From Liolophura sinensis (lineage: Eukaryota; Mollusca; Polyplacophora; Chitonida; Chitonidae): DNA of 64,000 nt. Every line of letters begins with the position of its first letter. Positions within the stretch are counted from its first letter, which is position 1. Under the pieces are notes generated by a model. It was not told where the DNA came from and made no database searches. It saw nothing but the letters and a program-made list of their open reading frames with translations. Below are positions 1 to 12,390 of this stretch, in pieces. Position numbers and translations under genes: made by a program. The DNA is taken from the NCBI RefSeq assembly GCF_032854445.1, contig NC_088300.1:30485608-30549607 (forward strand), given 5' to 3'.

Positions 1-1019
1 TTCAGCCCGGATTCCTTGTTTATTATACATAATTTGGTATTTGACGTTATACAAAAGCACTCCATTATTCAAAGCGCAGGGAAGGGCTTCATCCAGGAAC
101 CGTAGGAAAATCCACAATCGACGTTTCAGAAACAGAGTTTCAGAGCATTACTCTTTTTACTTTTGCAAAAATGACAGATGTATGACAAAAGGATTGTTCA
201 TGGCTTAATTTTAAAACGCTGACTCTGTTTTCGTATCAGAACTAATCTCTTACAAACGTTAGACATGCTCGTGAGAAGATTCCAATCGTGTTATTTTGTA
301 TGAAGTCTTAGTATTCCTCAGTTGGGATTTGGCAGCTCAGAATTAGTTTTCCTCTTGCTGAGCGAGATAATCCAAATCCTTACATTTGGAACGCGAACTT
401 ATGACGTGAATTCATTGAAATTTATGTCTTCGTTTATAACGCCACACTTGATCAAAAGAACAAAATATTGACACGAGGATTTCCAGATATTTGAAATTCT
501 ACAAACCTTATTCCCATGTGAGCAAGTTACGTAGCTGTTACTGACAGTAATGGGCCAAAAGCGTTTGACCTTAGAAAGAAGGTTCAAATGAATCCTATAG
601 GGTGATAGCCAGGACGTTTTTGATGCCCCATATCACTGTGATATCAGCCACAAACTAAATTGAATGCATGAATGACAACATGACTTCACGCCATGTGGGT
701 AATATTTCAGCTTTTTCTGTAGCCGAGAACATCCCATTTCCTATATCTGAATCTGTGTTGATTTCTATATGACAGAGATGAAAATGTCCAAATTCAAGAC
801 TCAGAAAAGAAACTCTCAAAAATCAGATCACAAACTAAACTTTAACTAAAAAACACGTTTACAAATTATATTGGTACTTGTAAAGAAAAAACTATACCAT
901 CTTATATAGCAATCAAAAAAAGAATCTGTAAGGTTCTGCCGAAAGATTAGAGCTTTAAATCACAAAATAATTCTACGATTAGGTAGAACAATTAACAGGG
1001 ATGCTACATGCATATATTG

Positions 1020-1645
1020 ACAAGAGGAAGACTGATGTCTTAAGCCGGCGAAGATCGAGCTTATGACTGGGAGCAATTGAGTTTTTGGCGACGGGAAGCA
1101 ACTAGGGGCAACTGGGAGCATACGGTCGGACGCTGGTCGATCTACGCGCGCTTGCAATCACCGAAAACTGCTGACTCGGAGTTGCTCGGAGTATAAGCTC
1201 ATCAATTTGTGGGGGCTTAGCCCGTGCTTGTACGACGACATAGATAAGTCACAGACAAAGCAAATGGTGTACACGGTGAGTGTAACGAGGGAGAGGGCTA
1301 TAATTAACACAAATGATTAAAATTGTCGTTCCTTTCACTGAATGGCGGTACAAAGTGAAAAGCTGGAATGAAAAGACAAGAACATTTTCCAAGAAACCTA
1401 AAACTTCGAAAGAAAAGACAACTTTAAGACATTGCATCAATTACATCCACGTATCACATAAAAATACCGTTGCTAAGTGTCTGCTCACAGTCGCCATACC
1501 GAAACTGAATCTGATCAGGCGCCGCCAGTTGCTCACGATCGTAAGGTTGTGTCAAACTTTTCCACTTAAGTGCCGCGCGTAGGTCGACTGCGTCGAGTTG
1601 GACCCAGTTGCTTACGATGGCAAGTCGACCTACGCACTGCTTTAC
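1020..1645. repeat. Repeat region with inverted GTCGA-CTACGC motifs
   Basis: GTCGATCTACGCGCGC near 1136 has an inverted partner, GCCGCGCGTAGGTCGAC, near 1571, and a direct partner, GTCGACCTACGCACTGC, near 1625. Phrases such as CAGTTGCTCACGATCG and CAGTTGCTTACGATGG also recur. It looks like an old interspersed element; class unknown. Confidence 0.4.
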
Positions 1646-1699
1646 AATCTGTATTACCCTTCTGATTCATATTTGTAGGATTCCAACCCGTTTAATAAG

Positions 1700-1830
1700 C
1701 AGGTCAGGTGGTTAACTCGCTAGTACAGCGCCGAGACCCAGAAGCCTCTCACCAATGCGGTCGCCGTGAGTTCAAGTCCATCTCATGCTGGCTTCCTCTC
1801 CGGCAGTACGTGGGAAGGTCAACCAACAAC
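1700..1830 (+). repeat. SINE fragment, family A (tRNA-derived head and body)
   Basis: Contains GTTAACTCGCTAGTACAGCG, then CCTCTCACCAATGCGGTCGC and CATGCTGGCTTCCTCTCCGG. This is the tRNA-like and central part of the family A SINE seen many times in the window. The 3' tail is missing. Confidence 0.85.
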
Positions 1831-2084
1831 ATACGAATCATTTACAATGGGAGAGTAGCAGTCAGTAAGCATATACAAGTTCATTAACGGGTATATCCTA
1901 CTCTTCACTCAAATGCTAGTAGCTGAACGTTTACATTAGGCCATGTAAGACGCTTGTGTTTTGGTTTTAATTATAAATATTAAATCACAACTTTTCCAAA
2001 ACAAATAAAGGCACATAGGCCTAATGTAGCATGCATGGATGAGGACAACAAATCTTGGCTGCACATAGTTTTTATACGCCCACG

Positions 2085-2430
2085 CCATTAGGCGGCGCGT
2101 ATTATGTTATAGCGATTTTGTTCGTCTGTCCGTCTGTTCGCCTCTCTATATGTATTCGTGTCCGGGCTTTAACTCCAACAGTTTTCCACACAGGGTTTTA
2201 ATTTTTGGTGGATATATAGATGACAATGTGTCATGACTTACCTTTGTCCATTTTCGCTTTTATTATGGTAACCAGATGGTCATTTTCCTTATTCATACTA
2301 CATAAATAGAAATGATTTCATGCCCGAGCCATAACTCGTTTTCCGCATAAAGTTTTCATTTGTGGTGGACACATTTTTCCACTCGATCGGTTGTCATTTC
2401 AAACAAATGGATTTGTTGGGGCGTATGTTG
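2085..2430. mobile_element. MITE-like element with TATACGCCC / GGGCGTAT ends
   Basis: The segment begins TTTTTATACGCCCACGCC and ends TTGGGGCGTATG, so its ends are short inverted repeats. Inside are phrases such as GTTCGTCTGTCCGTCTG and no open frame. This form resembles non-autonomous DNA elements common in mollusc genomes. The family is not named, and the exact ends and target duplication were not established. Confidence 0.5.
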
Positions 2431-2671
2431 TGTTCACCTGAATTCATGTTAGTAAATATTTCAGTAAAGATTTACTCATGACAGGTAAAAGTTTACCATG
2501 ATAAATGTTTACCTTTTATATGAAATGAAACTTTACTGAATCGGATGCAGCCTATCTGCATTTAACGCTTAGGAGAAAATGTTAACAGTGCGGTTGTATG
2601 AGGATCGTAAATAACATAAGAATAATCCATATATATAATTTTTTATTCATTTATATTACTTGTTATATGAG

Positions 2672-2861
2672 TTATTTATTTATTTGATTGGTGTTTTACG
2701 CCGTACTCAAGAATATTTCACTTATACAAAACCTTCTCACGTACGGCCGGAGAGGAAGCCCATATGAGCTGGACTTGAACTCACAGCGACCGCATTGGTG
2801 AGAGGCTCTTGGGTCATTACGCTGCGCTAGAGCGCTAACCAACTGAGCCACGGAGGCCCTC
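2672..2861 (-). repeat. SINE, family A
   Basis: Starts with the reversed tail TTATTTATTTGATTGGTGTT, continues through ATATTTCACTTATAC, and ends at the tRNA-like head (CAACTGAGCCACGGAGGCC). Part of the body is missing. Confidence 0.92.
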
Positions 2862-3583
2862 GATTGTTAGTTGACCCTGCGATCATATACAACAGCGGTC
2901 AGTTTTATGGGAGAGCACCAGTTAAGCCACTGACGAACTTGCCCACGTATACCATCGAGACTTGTACACTGTATTAATTGTGGAAGTCTCCTACGAACGT
3001 TGACAGCACCAAAAGCCCCGTCTACCCAGTCTTACGAACAAACTGAATGGTTAGAACTCATTCTCAACTTTTATGATGTTATGTAATATGGCCTCTGATG
3101 AGCTTCTAGACAAGCAAGCTTTAAAACACTTTAAAGATGATATCCTCAAGAATTTTTGAAATTACAAACACCTGTAATTTGCAGTTTTCTACAGAAAAAA
3201 CAAAACAAAAGCACTTTCCGAATATTTCGAGCAAGAACAATAGCCTATCAGCTTGGAAGTGAGCCGGTGATTTCAAGATACTCTGTCCAAGTCCGGACAT
3301 GCAAGTTTTGTGCCTCTTTAGCACTGAGCCACATCCCGCTGAATATAATTATTAACCATATATTGGTGGAAACAAAACTATAGCCATCAGGTTAGACATT
3401 TACATTTCTGTTACGCGTCAGCCGAAAGACGCTTCACTGCGTCCTCTGACAAGATACCTGTATCAACACACTTTATTTATCTACGGTTCCAAGGAATTTG
3501 TCTTGGAAATTGTTTGCAGTGTCGCTGAACTCTGGCTCGAAAACATGTGCATGTATGGTTTTCCACGGCATGATATCAAACTA

Positions 3584-3586
<3 letters not shown>

Positions 3587-3650
<64 letters not shown>

Positions 3651-3690
3651 GGTGTGTGTGGGCGTGTGTGTGTGTGTGTGTGTGTGTGTA
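3587..3690. repeat. (AT)n then (TG)n microsatellite
   Basis: About 30 AT units (3587-3648) are followed by a GTGTGTG-type run to 3690. It makes low-complexity open frames in both directions, which are not genes. Confidence 0.98.
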
Positions 3691-4460
3691 ATCACAAATA
3701 ATCACAGAAAATTGTTCTGAGGTCAATGACCTAAGTGTTAGGGTTGCTGTTGCTCTCAAAACAAGTAGTACTGAGCAAAAATCATCAATCGACCTAATTT
3801 TGTGTATAACGTTACACATAGACGAAGCGCGTACCACGGCAAAAATTCTATACACGTGAGCCTTTAAGGTCTATCTTGGATCCAACTTAACTTTTCTACA
3901 CTGCTACGCATCAATGATCGAAAATCTCTCAGAGACTTGGAAATTTAATGTCGTCAAGTACATGCCTGAGTAACTTTCTTGACTGCCATGCTCTTGAGAC
4001 CTCGACTCGCCAATTTACTTTGTGTATACAGATAAACGCAATTCGTTTTATTCTTTATTGTCTCATTGTATTTTGAATACTTGCATTTACTCTCTGACCG
4101 TCGTGCGCATGTCAGATATGTAGTAATGCAAATAATGTCCTAATGATCAAACAAGTGCGATACGGATTTCGTCTCCAAGCAGTAGTCCTCCATTGTTCCC
4201 GCTGTTAAGTAGGTCGTGGTGACCTACTTTAACACTCACATATTGAAGGTAAGTTTGAAACGCATATACAGTCGCCAGTGTATGTGACGGATGCATGGCG
4301 AGTTTTCTGTCAAACGATAGGGTCCTGTTCTTCGTTGTATAGTTGCTATATACGCTACATATCTCCAGGCGTTCAACATCATTGGGTTTATCAATATAAG
4401 CCCTGCGTTTCTGCGAGAGTTCCACCTTCGCCACGGTAGTAAGGTTCAAGAAACTTCACT

Positions 4461-7400
4461 ATGATACTGGACATTCTTTCTGCAAACCTCACGACGGTGC
4501 TCATCTTCGTTATAGCTTTCCTGCTCGTCTGGCGAACTCTCCGTCGCCCGGCCGGGAATCTGCCCCCGGGCCCCTGGCCCCTACCGATCTTTGGCAATCT
4601 CCTGTCTCTGGGTGGGGCGGACTCGCGGAAAAGTCTGGAAGCCCTCCGAGAGAAGTACGGAGATGTGTACACACTGTACATTGGTAAACACCCCAGCGTG
4701 TACGTCCACGGCTACGAGAACGTGAAGGAAGTCCTTGTAACAAGGGGAGACGACTTTGTTGACCGGCCCCAGTCATTGAAACTGGTGCAGGAGGCGGAGG
4801 GAAAAGGTATCGATTAACTACGTCTGTATACGTTAGAAATCAAATAACTGGCAGTTAAATCATGAAATCAAAAATGCTGTTTTGTGTGGCCTGGGGGAAG
4901 GGGGAGGGGGTACGAGGCGCGTATGCGTTGATACTTTATTAAGCATATACCTGAACAGTTGGAATAAAACCCTATGTGCGGTAAATTGACAAGTGATCGA
5001 AATTCACCAGTAATACGTGCCATTATTTACCAACTGTTACACTTTACTCTCCCTGCTGTGTAGTCTTTTATGTTGTATTCCTACACAAATCAGGACTCTA
5101 CTGGTGGACTAAGTATCCCCAAGACCCATGGCTTTTTTTAAATGTGACTGTGTATTAATTATGATGATAACACAGCATTTTGAGTTTTTATAGTCTTGCA
5201 CCAAACATCACTGCATTTTTAACCTAATTCTGCCAAAGACATGGTGCTAGGGGATGTATACGTTGCTACTTTTCAAGCATGTAGACCTACATGAACAGTG
5301 GGAATAACACCCCAACTGTTATCTGTGACCATTTGCTAACTAGCACACTTACTTCACTGCTTTAGTTTTGTTCTCTGCGCTGTAGTTTTTTTCTCTATAT
5401 CTGTGAAGTCCAAATGTTTGTTTATGCATATTTTATCACCTGTGACGTTTATTACTGTTTCGACATTCTACTTAGCATTTTGTAACAAACTGATCCTGAT
5501 AAAGCGTTGATACTTGACGCCTATTGTTCCTGGCAAATTCCTCCCGATACATGAAATGGCGGGGTCGAATGCAAATGTCTGAAAAATCTGCGATTTAGCT
5601 TGGATAAAGAACAGCACATGTCCTATGATGACGCACTGACACAATTCAACAATAATCACGCAATCTTTTGTGACACCGATCACAGTTTAAAGATAAAAAC
5701 TTAAAAATATATATATATATGCTAAATCCTGGGTTGTGGACCAAATATGCAATGTTGAAGCATAGGCACAAATCATCACGTGCTCTTGGTTGCCCCATAA
5801 ATGACCCTTTCTGCGCATGAGTAATAACGCTCTCTCGAAGTCGTTAGCTGGCCTATATGGTATGGTTGGCATGATTGACAGTTCCATATTTCTGCTTAAT
5901 TGTCTTCCAGTTATAACGCTCAGGGCTCAATTTGTAGCTCTGACATAGGTCTCTATATTATTACACCTTATAATTTGATACAACAAGTTTGCATAGATCA
6001 TTCTGGTGTTCACTGTACACAAATTTACTTGTACAAACAAAGTACATGTTGTTGTTATGAAAAGCAGGTATTATGCCTCAAGTGGAAACGGAACTGTGGT
6101 ATATCGTATGAGAAAGATGATATGCCAGTTACTACACAAACCACCTTGTCATTAACATGCTTCCTGCTGTTACAATTGCAAACAACATCAAAAATTGCCG
6201 TAAGCCAGCGCTTCAGGCATTCTAGCAGGATATGTATGTGGTACATGCGGTTGTCAGATCAGCTTAATTCTTATCGTTGAAAACATTAAATCCACGGTGT
6301 ATAACTGTGCATTATTCAATGGTCTTGATGGGAATTTAAACCTCTAGAAAGCGACACATTTAAATATAAACTGTTAATCTAAAGCATCTTCTAAAGCATG
6401 ATTTGAGTTCATTCAGAAAGAGACACGATTTCTTCAAGTTTGTTGTTCCCGTTAGGCCATATAACATGAGCTGTTTCCCAAAATGAATAGCGTTCATCAA
6501 CTATATAGCCTTGTCCCACACTGAATGTACTTGTACATGAAGCTATATAAACCCAGGGAGAGGCACGAGAAGGAATATAATTGACATATCATATACATTT
6601 TATCAATAATAATGATAATATGCAGACAATACTTGGTGCAAATACCGAAGTTTTACCTTGACGTGGTACAAAACACAGCCTCTTTACACAAATAAGATCA
6701 TGTCATTGTGACCCAGACAACACTGGTTAATTAATAACACAATGTAATAATGAACACTGTATAGGATGATTCATGGCTCAGTTAGTTCTTGGTTTTTTGT
6801 TGTTTTTTTTTAGGGGGGGGGGGGTGTTTTTTTTTTTTTGCTGTCTATTGAGGTTGAAGATTTCACTCTGATTGTTGTGAATAAAATAGCGGGGTGTGCT
6901 TGACGACTGAAGCCTGAAACGACAGACGCAACTATTAGTTATGTTATGGTGGAGTATAAATATCTCTGAGATGCCGTGCTCCGTATCTTAGTCATAACAA
7001 CACAAGGAGTAATTCTGACAACTGCACAACAAGATTAATCAACTCCAGCTACATTAGTTGTTTTTTCTTTTTTTTTTTTTTTTGAACTTTACTATATATA
7101 GGCATGCTTTTGGTTTTACGTCGTACTTAACAATTTTGAATCATACGACGAAGAGTCATGAGGTGTGTGAACATACGCTGTGCGTCCTCGTGGCACGGTG
7201 AGTCCACGCCGCCAGTGAGGTATCATGCCGCAGACACCAGACATTACACCCCACCAAGTCACAGTGGCATTATACTGACACAGAGCCAACCAGTCCTGTT
7301 TCCTAGCTCAAACCTTTCAGTGTTGAGCGCCAAGCGAGGCAGTAACAAGTACCCTTTTTATACCCATTTACTTTTTACTTGAACTTTTTCGTTACTTTAC

Positions 7401-9469
7401 CAGGTATTTTGTTCACGTCCGGTAAAGTATGGCAAGAACAGAGAAGATTCTCGATTCAGGCGCTAAAAGATTTTGGCTTTGGGAAACACGACCTCCAGGT
7501 GAAGATCCAGGAGGAAGTAGAGGTTTTGGTGAATCGCATCAGTGACCTTCAAGGTCAACCATTTGACCTTCACGACCTCATCCACATCTCGGTCTCCAAC
7601 GTCATCTGCTCTGTTGTGTTCGGTACCCGATTCGAGCATGACGACAACGAGTTTAAAACCTACGTGGACATGTTGGACGAGAATTTCAGGTTGACGGAGA
7701 CAGCCATCTTGGGTTTACTGATTCCGTTTTCTTACTTACTCCCCGGAGATCTGTTCCACATGAAGAGGCTAGAAGAAAACAAGCATATACTGAAAAGTTT
7801 TATCACCAACTTGATCCAGGCTCACAAGGAATCCTTTGATCCCAACAATCGAAGAGATTTCATCGATGCGTATATGAGGGAAGCGAGAGAACGACAACAA
7901 CACGATCCTGAGACAACGTTATCTGGTAAGCTGATGTGAAGAGTATATAACGCTACTGTGCCCTTCAGTAATGGGAGTAAAGTTAACACATGGGCAACGT
8001 GCATATTTATGTCTAGATGAGTAATCTCATGTTTTTCGACAGATGGCTTGTCAATTCTAAATTTTCATTTAGATAGGTTAGAACAAGGTCCTCGAGCTAC
8101 ATTCGCGCTAGACTACCGTGTTTACTTTTCTGTAAGTTTCTGTTGATTTTATATTTTTGCATTACTATATAACGACATACTAGCTAAATCGCGAAATTAA
8201 GACTTGATCTTCAGGTATTGTCCTCTGTTTTCACTGGATAAAACCTCGTATCGTGCACAAATATGTAGATGGAAAGTAGAACAAACTGGTCGTGACCTCA
8301 AAGGCGAAATAGTATCCGAATTTAAATGCATTCGCTTTTTTATGAATAGTCATTCTAACACCTAGTTTTGATATGTCCGCGGAGAATAATTAACTTGAAA
8401 CATTCAGGCAATTTTTGGGGCGTGGGGGAAGGGGTGTCTATTCTAACCCTGTTTGACGCACATATTTTGAAAATCTTATCGATCTTTCTGTCTTTCTTTC
8501 CTTATTCTTCCTCTGATTCCGCCAGAGGACCAGCTCGGTGCTGTGATAAGTGACTTGTTTGCGGCCGGAACTGAATCCACTTCGACAGTTATCCGCTGGG
8601 CGGCACTTCTGATGCTGAAATACCCGGATGTCCAAGGTCGTGTGAGACGGGAGATAGACTCTGTGGTGGGCGGTCGTCTGCCTTCTTTGGCCGATCGACA
8701 GCATTTACCTTTCACCGAAGCCACAATGATGGAGGTGTTGAGGTATACAGATATAGCCATGGCGGGCCATGCGACTGTCCGAGACTTAACCTTCCATGGG
8801 TACAACATTCCTAAGGGAACAACCGTGATGCCGTGTTTTCATTGCGCTCTTCACGATAGGAACTACTGGAAACACCCTGATATTTTCAACCCTGACAGAT
8901 TTTTGGACGATTGGGGACATTTTCGGAAACCTGAATCTTTTATCCCGTTTTCAGCAGGTTAGATCTTTGTTCAAAGTCAGCCATTCATCTGGCCTTCATT
9001 TTGTCCGCAACAAATAAAGTGAACATAGCACATATTATATTTTCTGCCGTCCCAAAAGGTGTTGTACCGGAGACAAAAATAATGGATGAGAGCAAAACTA
9101 ATGGATCTTTTTATTTTACTTAAGCAACGCCCAAATAAATACCGTTCAAAAATATTAACCTCGTCTGTGCACATTACCATTCAAAGTCCGAACACTAAAG
9201 TTACTAAAGTTTAAACTTTTTCACTGCGTCAGAGAAAAACCAAACTCGTCTAAACCATGCTGACCATATCATTGTTGTCTTCCACAGGCCGGCGGGTATG
9301 CTTGGGAGAGTCGTTAGCCAGGATGGAATTGTATCTTTTCTTTTCCGCCATCTTGCAGCGTTTTGAACTTCGGCTACCAGATGGCGCTGGTGAACCGGAT
9401 TTGACGCCTGTCATTGGCATAACTAGAATGCCCAAACGCTTCGAAATGATTGCAAAGTTACGCCATTAA
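4461..9469 (+). CDS. Cytochrome P450, clan 2 (CYP2-like), complete, 4 exons
   Basis: Membrane-anchored haem monooxygenase, expected in the endoplasmic reticulum with NADPH-P450 reductase; substrate unknown. Coding exons are 4461-4806, 7404-7925, 8526-8957 and 9288-9469. All introns are GT-AG and phase 1, giving 493 residues, typical of the family. Visible in order: a hydrophobic N-terminal anchor (about 1-24), the proline-rich hinge LPPGPWPLP (about 34-42), the helix-C motif KVWQEQRR, the oxygen-binding I-helix motif AGTEST (303-308), ExxR (E359 to R362), PDRF (412-415) and the haem loop FSAGRRVCLGE, with Cys438 as the thiolate ligand. The last intron splits the haem loop after its first glycine codon. 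Oddity: between ExxR and the beta1-4 region the stretch IAMAGHATVRD is about two residues shorter than usual and lacks the common VPH proline. CYP2 against another clan-2 family cannot be settled by eye. Confidence 0.95.
7108..7375 (-). repeat. SINE-like element, family C, in P450 intron 1
   Basis: TTTTGGTTTTACGTCGTACTT tail, then TCATACGACGAAGAGTCATG and GTATCATGCCGCAGACACCAG. Related copies lie at 13986, 17280, 16735 and 52150. It ends about 30 bases before the exon 2 acceptor (7404). Confidence 0.8.
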
Positions 9470-10110
9470 TCTGTCTATAACTTTTTTTCGAAATCGGCCA
9501 TTTATCACAATCTTGTTATCTTCCTTATGATACTGTTTTTACATTAAAATCCTTATGTTGATTTCCTGTCGGCAGATTTTGCAAATTATAATGACTTTAA
9601 ACTAGACATGACATTAAACCTTTTGTAACTGTGGGAATGTACGTAGAACTGCTTGTAGGTAATGAGAAACTACTTATTGCTTTTTGTGTAAACTTATTAC
9701 TGTAAGAATAAGATCGAAATATTGACGAGTTATTTGTTTGGGTTGAATACTTGCTGAGACCTTTGTGTAGTGTAAAGTGTAGGACCATATTGTACTGTCG
9801 AGTTCCGTATGTATTTCTGTAAAGATTTAAGCTCTTCTAATATAGTTTAGGAAAAATTCATGTTGAATTAAATACAAATTTTCAAAATACTGCTGTGAAA
9901 GTTTTCATCTCTTTGATCGGGGTTGATATATGACTTTGATATGATATTCCTGATGGCTGACTCTAAAGTTTGAAAACCTTTCGACAGTGTATAATTAGAG
10001 CAGATTCTTTGTTACTTCGTTTTTGGTAATTATTTATTGGACCTACTGCAACATTAGAAGGAAAGCTTAGGCTAGATTAAGTTGGTTTTTTTTAATTTTT
10101 AAAGCGATAC

Positions 10111-10270
10111 TCGTGGCCTCCGTGGCTGAGGGGGTCACGCTAGCTGGGCGCTCATGCCGTACGCGGGAAAGTCCTCCAGCAGTCTGTGGATGGTCGTGAG
10201 TTTCCTCCCACCATAATAAATAAGGACATACTCAAGAAGTTCACTTATAACGACGGTGGTCAGGTTTATG
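10111..10270 (+). repeat. Diverged SINE, family A
   Basis: GGCCTCCGTGGCTGAG head, GTGGATGGTCGTGAGTTTCC body and a trace of the TTCACTTATAACGACGG tail. Many deletions. Confidence 0.75.
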
Positions 10271-10520
10271 GGCTGAGAATTCCAAAGTGCCCGGAGTAAA
10301 CCACCGATATCCGCTAGGTATCTGACAAACCTCCGGACTTAAGGACAGCCGCTGCAGTAAGAGCTGGATGCGAACTCACGATCCCACTGTAGGGCGAAAA
10401 CAGCCAATAAAGCTGCATTTATAATTCACCTGTTCAGCAAATCTGTGGCGAGGTGATGTACATTCTCTGTCCTAGAACATTGGCATGTGGTCAAGAAACT
10501 ATCCCTTGCCTCTCCGAGCA

Positions 10521-10690
10521 TTGCTTTGACGTCGGGGAAAGTATGCCAAGAACAGAGACGATTATCGGTGCACGTGCAGAAAGAGTTTGGGTTTTACAAA
10601 ACAGAGATTCTGGTGAAGGGATATTCTCGATACTGGAGACTTCCTCATGCCTTCCGAATGAAGAGGATTAGGCTGCTAGTATTTACGAAA
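10521..10690 (+). pseudogene. Fragment of a P450 exon 2 (duplicated and broken)
   Basis: About 1 kb downstream of the intact P450 lies a piece that matches its exon 2. The reading TSGKVCQEQRRLSVHVQKEF parallels TSGKVWQEQRRFSIQALKDF of the functional gene. After ILVKG the match jumps to FRMKRIRLLVF, equivalent to FHMKRLEENKHIL, so roughly 235 bases of the parent exon are missing. The helix-C tryptophan is now cysteine. I see no matching exons 1, 3 or 4 nearby. The piece is still open for about 76 codons, but with the deletion and no haem exon it cannot make a P450. It suggests a former tandem array of P450 genes here. Confidence 0.8.
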
Positions 10691-11693
10691 CTACGAGCAA
10701 TAGAGCTTCTGGCATAAAAGTTTTGTATGCTTGAGAGATTGCCATTGGGGAACAGACATTTATTGTAACATCTGGATGTTATGAAGATCCATTTACCTAT
10801 ACTCCCTAAGCTTGTTGTGGACCTGGGCTTGTCATTGGGCTTGTCAAACCAATGTTAAAGTCTTATAGCATAGAGAGTAAAATTAGAGCAGCGACAACAG
10901 TGTGATACTTGGATAATAGTCATATGTACAGCCAGGGAAATACATCCTCATGAGAATTAACCTGCGTTAGGGTTTTATTCTGACTGATCATGTAGATGCT
11001 TAAATAGTAGCAAATTACATACTCCCTTATCATAATGGCTTACTGAGAATTAGGTGAAAGAAAATTAATGATGTTAATTGCAATGACAAGAATTCTGTCT
11101 GAAGTTAGCTAGTATACAATGATTTATGTCAAAAGTAATTCTTGAACTTCACCTTTACCAGATATCGCTGGTGGACAGGATATCACCAAAACGCATTGAT
11201 CACAAACATTAGTAATCACGTCGCGCCGTTAACTGAATAAAACTACGAAAAAACGAATCTGTCTCACAAAGTGAATTTCCCAGGGTATCACACAACGCTA
11301 ACGTGTTAACTGAAGATACAGATCAATTGTTTTGTTCATCTGAATGACTGAATGAATATATCACTTGAATTTTATTGACTTCCTCGTTGATATTCCAATC
11401 CCAGCTGCACCCTTAACCGGCAAAATCCATCCTTCTGTCAGTTAACTTCACTTAATTGGAGTTATCCTCTTCACGACCAGTTGGACACACAATGTTTTTG
11501 TACCAGTCGAATTACGTTTTCACCAATTAGTGAGTGAGGTCGACTGTAGCTTATGCACTTGTTTGACTTTCCATATGCGACCAAGTCCAATAAGTAGAAT
11601 CTGATGCCCCATTTTTCAGCGTTAACAGCACGCCGAGTCATGGCATATATGTATCACCTTCAGTTAAACGTTTAGAATCAATCTGTCTTCACC

Positions 11694-11910
11694 GGCCCCG
11701 ATAGCACAATTGGTAGAGCGTCCGCTTCGAGAGCGGTAGATCCTAAGACCTTAAAAGAGGAAGTTGTATCAGCAGCAGCACTAGATAAAAGAACGGTGGA
11801 AATCCGTTCTGCAACAAGGATGCACTGCACTCTAAGTATTCCTTCGTCGTCATATGGCTGAAAAATTGTTAAGTACGACGTTATACCCCAAGCACTCAGT
11901 CAGTCTGTCT
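11694..11910 (+). repeat. SINE, family B (GGCCCCGATAGC head)
   Basis: The head GGCCCCGATAGCACAATTGG then AGAGCGTCCGCTTCGAGAGC is tRNA-like with A- and B-box character. The tail includes CGTCATATGGCTGAAAAATTG and ACGACGTTATACCCCAAGC. It is a SINE and not a tRNA gene, since related copies lie elsewhere in the window. Confidence 0.85.
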
Positions 11911-12164
11911 TGATCGGTCTTAATTTTCTTTGAGAAATGTTGAATTGACCGGATGAGCAAATAGCAGTTATTAAAACAATAGCCTTGCAAATGATAGATC
12001 ACTTTATCATGTTGATTTGGTCTATAGGCTAACAAAGCAAAATACTCGAACTAAAAAGAAACGTACCGTCTACCATTATTACATAAATCGTCCACTATAT
12101 GTCCAACTGTTGTCCTTTCTGTACAAATGAGACCATTTTTATCGGAGAATGACAGGAAATCGGA

Positions 12165-12390
12165 GAATGACAGGAATTGTGGCAACCCCTATTTAAATAA
12201 ATTACGCCTATTGAAACAATAACTTCACCAGGGGTTGCAGTTGCAACCCCTAATGAAAAAATATTTCAATGATGGTTGCAACTGCAACCCCTATTGAAAT
12301 AGTTTTTCATTAGTGGTGCCCCTATTGAAGTAATTGTTTCAATAAGCACTTTGTTTTACATTTATGACCCTTATTGAAATAAGTTGACTT
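12165..12390. repeat. AT-rich fold-back repeat with GGGGTTGCA palindromes
   Basis: GGGGTTGCA-GT-TGCAACCCC (12232-12251) is a perfect short palindrome. GGTTGCAACTGCAACCCC follows 40 bases later. CCCTATTGAAATA-type phrases repeat around them in both orientations. The element type is unknown; no open frame. Confidence 0.6.

Larger units (their letters stand above)
1..4460. other. No gene recognised upstream of the P450
   Basis: Apart from the repeats, MITE-like element and microsatellite listed separately, I see no exon with convincing protein similarity on either strand. The 4080-4460 stretch just before the P450 ATG would hold its promoter and 5' UTR, but no clear TATA box at a suitable distance was recognised. 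Confidence 0.6.

Noticed and set aside
3481-3855. Open frames with IYIYIY and HTHTHT runs
   Set aside because: Produced by the AT/TG microsatellite.
10453-10717. A second functional P450
   Set aside because: Only part of exon 2 is present, with a large internal deletion and no haem-binding exon.
11694-11740. Possible tRNA gene (GGCCCCGATAGC, GTAGAGCG)
   Set aside because: It is the head of a SINE; the downstream body and tail recur at 16086 and 58668, and no proper acceptor stem closes.
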